Below are positions 54,490 through 64,000 of a stretch of 64,000 nt of DNA, one piece after another. Within the stretch, counting starts at the first letter, position 1; each line of letters opens with the position of its first letter. Source of the DNA: Chondrilla cf. caribensis. Its lineage: Eukaryota > Porifera > Demospongiae > Chondrillida > Chondrillidae. The notes under the pieces were generated by a model. That model saw only the letters and a program-made list of their open reading frames with translations, had not been told where the DNA came from and made no database searches. A program made the translations under genes and the position numbers. The stretch spans positions 5,053,873-5,117,872 of the forward strand of contig OZ026560.1 in NCBI GenBank assembly GCA_964020155.1, given 5' to 3'.

Positions 54490-57100
54490 CAAAAAATGTC
54501 AATTTTTTTTCTTGTCACCACGGCCTCTCCTGTGTGCACGTGATGCATCATAGCTCAAATCCAAATGCACAGACACACTCCTGGACCTAGTAGCTACCTT
54601 CTGATAGCAAAAAGGATGCATTTTGATGTCGACCAAAATTTCCCCCAGTGCCACATATAATAGAATGTATATACTTTGTATGTACATTCATATATGCGTG
54701 TAATACGCATTGTGGTGATCACCTAAGCAATATGAGATTTCTTTTCTGGTCACCAAGGGCTACCCAGTGTCCATGCCAAACTTACCAACACAATTTTGTA
54801 AACATTCTGATTGTCCTGAGTGTGCTATAAGCCTCGTGGTGACAAGCCCAAAAAATGTCAATTTTTGGTCTTGTCACCACGGCCTCTCCTGTGTGCACGT
54901 GATGCATCATAGCTCAAATCCAAATGCACAGACACACTCCTGGACCTGGTAGCTACCTTCTGATAGCAAAAAGTTGCATTTTAATGTCGACCAAAATTTC
55001 CCCCTATTGCCAATGTATATACTTTGAATGTAGATTCATATATGCGTGTATTACGCCTTGTGGTGATCACCTAAGCAATTTGAGATTTCTTTTCTGTTCA
55101 CCAAGGGCTACCCAGTGTCCATGCCAAACTCACCAACACAATTTGGTAAGCATTCTGATTGTCCTGAGTGTGTTATAAGCCTCGTGGTGACAAGCCCAAA
55201 AAATGTCAATTTTTGGTCTTGTCACCACGGCCTCTCCTGTGTGCACGTGATGCATCATAGCTCAAATCCGAATTCACAGACAAACTCCTGGACCTAGTAG
55301 CTACCTTGTGATAGCAAAAAGTTGCATTTTGATGTCGACCAAAATTTCCCCCCAGTGCCACATATAATAGAATGTATATACTTTGTATGTACATTCATAT
55401 ATGCGTGTAATACGCATTGTGGTGATCACCTAAGCAATATGAGATTTCTTTTCTGGTCACCAAGGGCTACCCAGTGTCCATGCCAAACTTACCAACACAA
55501 TTTTGTAAACATTCTGATTGTCCTGAGTGTGCTATAAGCCTCGTGGTGACAAGCCAAAAAATGTCAATTTTTTTTCTTGTCACCACGGCCTCTCCTGTGT
55601 GCACGTGATGCATCATAGCTCAAATCCAAATGCACAGACACACTCCTGGACCTAGTAGCTACCTTCTGATAGCAAAAAGGATGCATTTTGATGTCGACCA
55701 AAATTTCCCCCAGTGCCACATATAATAGAATGTATATACTTTGTATGTACATTCATATATGCGTGTAATACGCATTGTGGTGATCACCTAAGCAATATGA
55801 GATTTCTTTTCTGGTCACCAAGGGCTACCCAGTGTCCATGCCAAACTTACCAACACAATTTTGTAAACATTCTGATTGTCCTGAGTGTGCTATAAGCCTC
55901 GTGGTGACAAGCCCAAAAAATGTCAATTTTTGGTCTTGTCACCACGGCCTCTCCTGTGTGCACGTGATGCATCATAGCTCAAATCCAAATGCACAGACAC
56001 ACTCCTGGACCTGGTAGCTACCTTCTGATAGCAAAAAGTTGCATTTTAATGTCGACCAAAATTTCCCCCTATTGCCAATGTATATACTTTGAATGTAGAT
56101 TCATATATGCGTGTATTACGCCTTGTGGTGATCACCTAAGCAATTTGAGATTTCTTTTCTGTTCACCAAGGGCTACCCAGTGTCCATGCCAAACTCACCA
56201 ACACAATTTGGTAAGCATTCTGATTGTCCTGAGTGTGTTATAAGCCTCGTGGTGACAAGCCCAAAAAATGTCAATTTTTGGTCTTGTCACCACGGCCTCT
56301 CCTGTGTGCACGTGATGCATCATAGCTCAAATCCGAATTCACAGACAAACTCCTGGACCTAGTAGCTACCTTGTGATAGCAAAAAGTTGCATTTTGATGT
56401 CGACCAAAATTTCCCCCCAGTGCCACATATAATAGAATGTATATACTTTGTATGTACATTCATATATGCGTGTAATACGCATTGTGGTGATCACCTAAGC
56501 AATATGAGATTTCTTTTCTGGTCACCAAGGGCTACCCAGTGTCCATGCCAAACTTACCAACACAATTTTGTAAACATTCTGATTGTCCTGAGTGTGCTAT
56601 AAGCCTCGTGGTGACAAGCCCAAAAAATGTCAATTTTTGGTCTTGTCACCACGGCCTCTCCTGTGTGCACGTGATGCATCATAGCTCAAATCCAAATGCA
56701 CAGACACACTCCTGGACCTGGTAGCTACCTTCTGATAGCAAAAAGTTGCATTTTAATGTCGACCAAAATTTCCCCCTATTGCCAATGTATATACTTTGAA
56801 TGTAGATTCATATATGCGTGTATTACGCCTTGTGGTGATCACCTAAGCAATTTGAGATTTCTTTTCTGTTCACCAAGGGCTACCCAGTGTCCATGCCAAA
56901 CTCACCAACACAATTTGGTAAGCATTCTGATTGTCCTGAGTGTGTTATAAGCCTCGTGGTGACAAGCCCAAAAAATGTCAATTTTTGGTCTTGTCACCAC
57001 GGCCTCTCCTGTGTGCACGTGATGCATCATAGCTCAAATCCGAATTCACAGACAAACTCCTGGACCTAGTAGCTACCTTGTGATAGCAAAAAGTTGCATT
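54490..57100. repeat. Higher-order repeat block inside satellite B
   Basis: Segments recur almost unchanged at a 1,065-bp offset (three monomers; for example 54650-55555 with 55715-56620) and at a 707-bp offset (two monomers; for example 55832-56390 with 56539-57097). Neighbouring monomers inside a block differ more than monomers one block apart. Confidence 0.88.
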
Positions 57101-57519
57101 TTGATGTCGACCAAAATTTCCCCCCAGTGCCACATATAATAGAATGTATATACTTTGTATGTACATTCATATATGCGTGTAATACGCCTTGTGGTGATCA
57201 CCTAAGCAATTTGAGATTTCTTTTCTGGTCACCAAGGGCTACCCAGTGTCCATGCCTAACTCACCAACACAATTTTGTAAACATTCTGATTGTCCTGAGT
57301 GCGCTATAAGCCTCGTGGTGACAAGCCCAAAAAATGTCAATTTTTGGTCTTGTCACCACGGCCTCTCCTGTGTGCACGTGATGCATCATAGCTGAAATCC
57401 AAATGCACAGACACACTCCTGGACCTGGTAGCTACCTTCTGATAGCAAAAAGTTGCATTTTGATGTCGACCAAAATTTCCCCCTATTGCCAATGTATATA
57501 CTTTGAATGTAGATTCATA

Positions 57520-57698
57520 TACAGTGGAACCTCTCTATAAAGGACACTTTGGGACCATAATTTTAGTCCTTATTACAGAGGTTTCCTCAATTCAGAGGTC
57601 ATTTAATACAGTACAGTACTACACCGGGACACAGAATGGTGTCCTTATTATAGAGGTTTCCACATTTCAGAGGTTTGTAATAGAGAGGTCCCAGTGTA
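57520..57698. mobile_element. 175-bp Tigger/pogo-like MITE in satellite B
   Basis: The left end CAGTGGAACCTCTCTATAA (57522-57540) and the right end TAGAGAGGTCCCAGTG (to 57696) are imperfect inverted repeats, flanked by TA on both sides. Removing it with one TA restores the satellite consensus GATTCATATATGCGTG exactly. No transposase. CAGT(G)GAACCTCT ends with TA duplication are typical of the pogo/Tigger branch of Tc1/mariner. Confidence 0.85.
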
Positions 57699-60600
57699 TG
57701 CGTGTATTACGCCTTGGGTGATCACCTAAGCAATTTGAGATTTCTTTGCTGGTCACCAAGGGCTACCTAGTGTCCATGCCTAACTCACCAACACAATTTG
57801 GTAAGCATTCTGATTGTCCTGAGTGCGCTATAAGCCTCGTGGTGACAAGCCCAAAAAATGTCAATTTTTGGTCTTGTCACCACGGCCTCTCCTGTGTGCA
57901 CGTGATGCATCATAGCTCAAATCCGAATTCACAGACACACTCCTGGACCTAGTAGCTACCTTCTGATAGCAAAAAGTTGCCTTTTGATGTCGACCAAAAT
58001 TTCCCCCTATTGCCAATGTATATACTTTGTATGTAGATTCATATATGCGTATATTACGCCTTGGGTGATCACCTAAGCAATTTGAGATTTCTTTTCTGGT
58101 CACCAAGGGCTACCTAGAGTCCATGCCTAACTCACCAACACAATTTGGTAAGCATTCTGATTGTCCTGAGTGCGTTATAAGCCTCGTGGTGACAAGCCCA
58201 AAAAATGTCAATTTTTGGTCTTGTCACCACGGCCTCTCCTGTGTGCACGTGATGCATCATAGCTCAAATCCAAATGCACAGACACACTCCTGGACCTGGT
58301 AGCTACCTTCTGATAGCAAAAAGGATTCATTTTGATGTGGACCAAAATTTCCCCCCAATGCCACATATAATAGAATGTATATACTTTGTATGTACATTCA
58401 TATATGCGTGTAATACGCCTTGTGGTGATCACCTAAGCAATTTGAGATTTCTTTGCTGGTCACCAAGGGCTACCTAGTGTCCATGCCTAACTCACCAACA
58501 CAATTTGGTAAGCATTCTGATTGTCCTGAGTGCGCTATAAGCCTCGTGGTGACAAGCCCAAAAAATGTCAATTTTTGGTCTTGTCACCACGGCCTCTCCT
58601 GTGTGCACGTGATGCATCATAGCTCAAATTCAAATGCACAGACACACTCCTGGACCTAGTAGCTACCTTCTGATAGCAAAAAGTTGCATTTTGATGTCGA
58701 CCAAAATTATCCCCTATTGCCAATGTATATACTTTGAATGTAGATTCATATATGCGTGTATTACGCCTTGGGTGATCACCTAAGCAATTCGAGATTTCTT
58801 TTCTGGTCACCAAGGGCTACCTAGTGTCCATGCCTAACTCACCAACACAATTTCTTACGCATTCTGATTGTCCTGAGTGTGTTATAAGCCTCGTGGTGAC
58901 AAGCCCAAAAATGTCAATTTTTGGTCTTGTCACCACGGCCTCTCCTGTGTGCACGTGATGCATCATAGCTCAAATCCAAATGCACAGACACACTCCTGGA
59001 CCTGGTAGCTACCTTCTGATAGCAAAAAGGATGCATTTTGATGTCGACCAAAATTTCCCCCCAGTGCCACATATAATAGAATGTATATACTTTGTATGTA
59101 CATTCATATATGCGTGTAATACGCCTTGTGGTGATCACCTAAGCAATTTGAGATTTCCTTTCTGGTCACCAAGGGCTACCTAGTGTCCATGCCTAACTCA
59201 CCAACACAATTTCGCAAGCATTCTGATTGTCCTGAGTGCGCTATAAGCCTCGTGGTGACAAGCCCAAAAAATGTCAATTTTTGGTCTTGTCACCACGGCC
59301 TCTCCTGTGTGCACGTGATGCATCATAGCTCAAATTCAAATGCACAGACACACTCCTGGACCTGGTAGCTACCTTCTGATAGCAAAAAGTTGCATTTTGA
59401 TCTCGACCAAAATTTCCCCCTATTGCCAATGTATATACTTTGAATGTAGATTCATATATGCGTGTATTACGCCTTGTGGTGATCACCTAAGCAATTTGAG
59501 TTTTCTTTGCTGGTCACCAAGGGCTACCTAGTGTCCATGCCTAACTCACCAACACAATTTCGCAAGCATTCTGATTGTCCTGAGTGCGTTATAAGCCTCG
59601 TGGTGACAAGCCCAAAAATGTCAATTTTTGGTCTTGTCACCACGGCCTCTCCTGTGTGCACGTGATGCATCATAGCTCAAATCCAAATGCACAGACATAC
59701 TCCTGGACCTGGTAGCTACCTTCTGATAGCAAAAAGTTGCATTTTGATGTGGACCAAAATTTCCCCCCAGTGCCACATATAATAGAATGTATATACTTTG
59801 TATGTACATTCATATATGCGTGTAATACGCCTTGTGGTGATCACCTAAGCAATTTGAGATTTCTTTTCTGGTCACCAAGGGCTACCTAGTGTCCATGCCT
59901 AACTCACCAACACAATTTCGTAAGCATTCTGATTGTCCTGAGTGCGCTATAAGCCTCGTGGTGACAAGCCCAAAAATATCAATTTTGGTCTTGTCACCAC
60001 GGCCTCTCCTGTGTGCACGTGATGCATCATAGCTCAAATTCAAATGCACAGACACACTCCTGGACCTAGTAGCTACCTTCTGATAACAAAAAGTTGCATT
60101 TTGATGTCGACCAAAATTTCCCCCTATTGCCAATGTATATACTTTGTATGTAGATTCATATATGCGTGTATTACGCCTTGGGTGATCACCTAAGCAATTT
60201 GAGATTTCTTTGCTGGTCACCAAGGGCTACCTAGTGTCCATGCCTAACTCACCAACACAATTTCTTACGCATTCTGATTGTCCTGAGTGTGTTATAAGCC
60301 TCGTGGTGACAAGCCCAAAAAATGTCAATTTTTGGTCTTGTCACCACGGCCTCTCCTGTGTGCACGTGATGCATCATAGCTCAAATCCAAATGCACAGAC
60401 ACACTCCTGGACCTAGTAGCTACCTTCTGATAGCAAAAAGGATGCATTTTGATGTGGACCAAATTTTCCTCCCAGTGCCACATATAATAGAATGTATATA
60501 CTTTGTATGTAGATTCATATATGCGTGTAATACGCCTTGTGGTGATCACCTAAGCAATTTGAGATTTCTTTTCTGGTCACCAAGGGCTACCTAGTGTCCA

Positions 60601-61250
60601 TACCTAACTCACCAACACAATTTCGCAAGCATTCTGATTGTCCTGAGTGCGCTATAAGCCTCGTGGTGACAAGCCCAAAAAATGTCAATTTTTGGTCTTG
60701 TCACCACGGCCTCTCCTGTGTGCACGTGATGCATCATAGCTCAAATCCAAATGCACAGACACACTCCTGGACCTGGTAGCTACCTTCTGATAGCAAAAAG
60801 TTGCATTTTGATGTCGACCAAAATTTCCCCCTATTGCCAATATATATACCTTGTATGTAGATTCATATGTAAGTGTATTACGCCTTGTGGTGATCACCTA
60901 AGCAATTTGAGATTTCTTTTCTGGTCACCAAGGGCTACCTAGTGTCCATGCCTAACTCACCAACACACTTTCGTAAGCATTCTGATTGTCCTGAGTGCAC
61001 TATAAGCCTCGTGGTGACAAGCAAAAAAATGTCAATTTTTGGTCTTGTCACCACGGCCTCTCCTGTGTGCACGTGATGCATCATAGCTGAAATCCGAATG
61101 CACAGACACACTCCTGGACCTGGTAGCTACCTTCTGATAGCAAAAAGGATGCATTTTGATGTTGACCAAAAATTCCCCCTATTGCCCATTTGCCACATGT
61201 AAAAATGTGTATACTTTTGTATGTACATTCATATATAAGTGTAGTTAGGT

Positions 61251-61888
61251 TGAAATTTGAAGATTTATCACATGGTAGATTTGAATGCATGGGAAGGAAT
61301 CTTTACATTGGCTTAGAAGCTTGATCCTCACATGTTGTTAGGGCTAAAGGTTCAATATCAACACTTCAAACCAACCCTTCATACCAACCCCCATGTGTAT
61401 ACATAGCTAAAGGGTTAATATCGACCTCTATGCACAGACCTGGCTAAAGGGTTGATATCAACCCTTCAGACTGACCCCCATGTGTAGACCTGGCTAAAGG
61501 GTGGATATAAACCCTACAGACTGACTTATGTGCAGACCTGGCTAAAGGGTTGATATCGACATAGCACATGGGGGTTGTACCCAGTAACCCGAATGTCAAA
61601 CTCTGGTTCGTAAATTTAACTCCAAACCCTAACCATTTTTCATAACACCCACATAAAATGCATCAAGATATTTGTAACCAGTCCATAACCTGCAGTTCTA
61701 GGTAAGGTACGAGGGCTAAAATTTTTGGGAATATTGGATCAGTTTTAGAGCCGAAAAATGCTAATCAGTTTTTCCTTAGTTTAGAAACCACAAGTAAAAT
61801 CCAAAAGATTATTTTAGATGTTTAACTGCTGGAATTCCTGCAAGGGGTATTGTGAATTGTGAATCGACAGCGGCTAGCTTTAGCAGCA
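61251..61888. repeat. Subtelomeric unique sequence and short palindromic repeats
   Basis: Between about 61330 and 61575 a unit with GACCTGGCTAAAGGGTTGAT and the palindrome GGGTTGATATCAACCC recurs three to five times with changes. The remainder is unassigned. Confidence 0.65.
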
Positions 61889-62039
61889 TTATAGTGTAAA
61901 GTTGAGGGGGTGTGGCTGCTAGGGTTAGACTTAGCGGCATGAGAGGGTTAAGTTGAGGGGGTGTGGCTGCTAGGGTTAGACTTAGCGGCATGAGAGGGTT
62001 AAGTTGAGGGGGTGTGGCTGCTAGGGTTAGACTTAGCGG
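61889..62039. repeat. 51-bp subtelomeric repeat
   Basis: About three copies of a 51-bp unit (GTTGAGGGGGTGTGGCTGCT, then AGGGTTAGACTTAGCGGCAT, then GAGAGGGTTAA). The unit contains telomere-like AGGGTTAG, and the last copy runs straight into TTAGGG at 62040. Confidence 0.9.
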
Positions 62040-62087
62040 TTAGGGTTAGGGTTAGGGTTAGGGTTAGGGTTAGGGTTAGGGTTAGGG

Positions 62088-62128
<41 letters not shown>

Positions 62129-64000
62129 GGTTAGGGTTAGGGTTAGGGTTAGGGTTAGGGTTAGGGTTAGGGTTAGGGTTAGGGTTAGGGTTAGGGTTAG
62201 GGTTAGGGTTAGGGTTAGGGTTAGGGTTAGGGTTAGGGTTAGGGTTAGGGTTAGGGTTAGGGTTAGGGTTAGGGTTAGGGTTAGGGTTAGGGTTAGGGTT
62301 AGGGTTAGGGTTAGGGTTAGGGTTAGGGTTAGGGTTAGGGTTAGGGTTAGGGTTAGGGTTAGGGTTAGGGTTAGGGTTAGGGTTAGGGTTAGGGTTAGGG
62401 TTAGGGTTAGGGTTAGGGTTAGGGTTAGGGTTAGGGTTAGGGTTAGGGTTAGGGTTAGGGTTAGGGTTAGGGTTAGGGTTAGGGTTAGGGTTAGGGTTAG
62501 GGTTAGGGTTAGGGTTAGGGTTAGGGTTAGGGTTAGGGTTAGGGTTAGGGTTAGGGTTAGGGTTAGGGTTAGGGTTAGGGTTAGGGTTAGGGTTAGGGTT
62601 AGGGTTAGGGTTAGGGTTAGGGTTAGGGTTAGGGTTAGGGTTAGGGTTAGGGTTAGGGTTAGGGTTAGGGTTAGGGTTAGGGTTAGGGTTAGGGTTAGGG
62701 TTAGGGTTAGGGTTAGGGTTAGGGTTAGGGTTAGGGTTAGGGTTAGGGTTAGGGTTAGGGTTAGGGTTAGGGTTAGGGTTAGGGTTAGGGTTAGGGTTAG
62801 GGTTAGGGTTAGGGTTAGGGTTAGGGTTAGGGTTAGGGTTAGGGTTAGGGTTAGGGTTAGGGTTAGGGTTAGGGTTAGGGTTAGGGTTAGGGTTAGGGTT
62901 AGGGTTAGGGTTAGGGTTAGGGTTAGGGTTAGGGTTAGGGTTAGGGTTAGGGTTAGGGTTAGGGTTAGGGTTAGGGTTAGGGTTAGGGTTAGGGTTAGGG
63001 TTAGGGTTAGGGTTAGGGTTAGGGTTAGGGTTAGGGTTAGGGTTAGGGTTAGGGTTAGGGTTAGGGTTAGGGTTAGGGTTAGGGTTAGGGTTAGGGTTAG
63101 GGTTAGGGTTAGGGTTAGGGTTAGGGTTAGGGTTAGGGTTAGGGTTAGGGTTAGGGTTAGGGTTAGGGTTAGGGTTAGGGTTAGGGTTAGGGTTAGGGTT
63201 AGGGTTAGGGTTAGGGTTAGGGTTAGGGTTAGGGTTAGGGTTAGGGTTAGGGTTAGGGTTAGGGTTAGGGTTAGGGTTAGGGTTAGGGTTAGGGTTAGGG
63301 TTAGGGTTAGGGTTAGGGTTAGGGTTAGGGTTAGGGTTAGGGTTAGGGTTAGGGTTAGGGTTAGGGTTAGGGTTAGGGTTAGGGTTAGGGTTAGGGTTAG
63401 GGTTAGGGTTAGGGTTAGGGTTAGGGTTAGGGTTAGGGTTAGGGTTAGGGTTAGGGTTAGGGTTAGGGTTAGGGTTAGGGTTAGGGTTAGGGTTAGGGTT
63501 AGGGTTAGGGTTAGGGTTAGGGTTAGGGTTAGGGTTAGGGTTAGGGTTAGGGTTAGGGTTAGGGTTAGGGTTAGGGTTAGGGTTAGGGTTAGGGTTAGGG
63601 TTAGGGTTAGGGTTAGGGTTAGGGTTAGGGTTAGGGTTAGGGTTAGGGTTAGGGTTAGGGTTAGGGTTAGGGTTAGGGTTAGGGTTAGGGTTAGGGTTAG
63701 GGTTAGGGTTAGGGTTAGGGTTAGGGTTAGGGTTAGGGTTAGGGTTAGGGTTAGGGTTAGGGTTAGGGTTAGGGTTAGGGTTAGGGTTAGGGTTAGGGTT
63801 AGGGTTAGGGTTAGGGTTAGGGTTAGGGTTAGGGTTAGGGTTAGGGTTAGGGTTAGGGTTAGGGTTAGGGTTAGGGTTAGGGTTAGGGTTAGGGTTAGGG
63901 TTAGGGTTAGGGTTAGGGTTAGGGTTAGGGTTAGGGTTAGGGTTAGGGTTAGGGTTAGGGTTAGGGTTAGGGTTAGGGTTAGGGTTAGGGTTAGGGTTAG
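62040..64000 (+). repeat. Telomere, (TTAGGG)n
   Basis: 1,961 bp, about 327 units, of TTAGGG to the window edge. One variant (TTTAGGG) at about 62106 marks the proximal end; the rest appears perfect. The G-rich strand points outward, so this is the right chromosome end. Confidence 0.99.

Larger units (their letters stand above)
53686..61250. repeat. Satellite B, about 354-bp tandem array with hairpin
   Basis: About 21 monomers. Landmarks per monomer: TGGTGATCACCTAAGCAATT, GGTCACCAAGGGCTACC, CAGTGTCCATGCC, a long hairpin (CGTGGTGACAAG ... CTTGTCACCACG), GTGCACGTGATGCATCAT, GCACAGACACACTCCTGGAC and GCATTTTGATGTCGACCAAA. Each monomer yields 60-84-codon frames on both strands; these are consequences of repetition, have no domain and are not listed as genes. 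Confidence 0.95.

Noticed and set aside
53606..60942. Repeated 60-84-codon frames on both strands across the satellite
   Set aside because: Each monomer gives the same frames; they lack known domains, differ by frameshifts between monomers, and exist only because of repetition.
53686..61250. Regular repeats of about 354 bp considered as a CRISPR-like array
   Set aside because: No unique spacers between short repeats; whole monomers are repeated, the genome is eukaryotic, and no cas genes are present.

Overview
This is a eukaryotic chromosome end, most likely from an early-branching animal, with a sponge the best guess. The genes have many short GT-AG introns and packed, alternating orientations. 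The content is metazoan: a SHC-type PTB/SH2 adaptor, Patched, BAP1, DIS3L and ALDH7A1. The window ends in about 2 kb of uninterrupted TTAGGG repeats, with the G-rich strand running outward, so the right end is a true telomere. The species call is inference; nothing in the sequence names it.

Region 0.4-49.3 kb is the gene-dense arm. In order: KRTCAP2 (-), RPL30 (+), CKS1 (-), DIS3L (+), a SHC-like adaptor (+), RPS15 (-), a FERM-domain protein (+), a minimal BAP1 (+), a Patched homologue (-), an intronless Ras-family GTPase (+), RIOK2 (+), ALDH7A1 (-), a myosin with a C-terminal SH2 domain (+), an L-rhamnonate dehydratase-like enzyme (-) and a cysteine-synthase-like PLP enzyme (+). Most neighbours are divergent pairs sharing 117-250 bp promoters (Patched/Ras has about 550 bp) or convergent pairs whose stop codons lie 37-250 bp apart. 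I could close KRTCAP2, RPL30, CKS1, DIS3L, SHC, RPS15, FERM, BAP1 and RIOK2 exon by exon with consistent phases. Many introns carry GT/CA microsatellites or minisatellites, which create long spurious reading frames.

The most striking gene is the SHC-like adaptor at 8.8-14.3 kb. Between a PTB and an SH2 domain, where mammalian SHC has two or three GRB2-docking tyrosines, it encodes 20 YDN motifs. They lie on phase-1 symmetric exons, several of which are near-identical tandem copies that include their introns. The SH2-tailed myosin at 35.3-40.4 kb is a second unusual phosphotyrosine protein. The Ras-like GTPase lies between them, but a functional link is only speculation.

Region 43.6-51.6 kb is a transition zone. 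It holds AAT microsatellites, a fold-back/MITE-like element, two 512-bp copies of a tRNA-derived-looking repeat, and a second copy of the promoter/5' end of the cysteine-synthase gene. The block at 49.8-51.3 kb is a mosaic of pieces also found at 43.9-47.4 kb.

Region 51.6-61.2 kb is satellite DNA: a roughly 187-bp family nested inside a roughly 354-bp family. Each 354-bp monomer carries a conserved long hairpin. The array shows higher-order repeats and one small TA-flanked Tigger/pogo-like MITE with an intact empty-site consensus. Region 61.2-62.0 kb has short subtelomeric repeats, including a 51-bp unit containing TAGGGTTAG. The rest is telomere.
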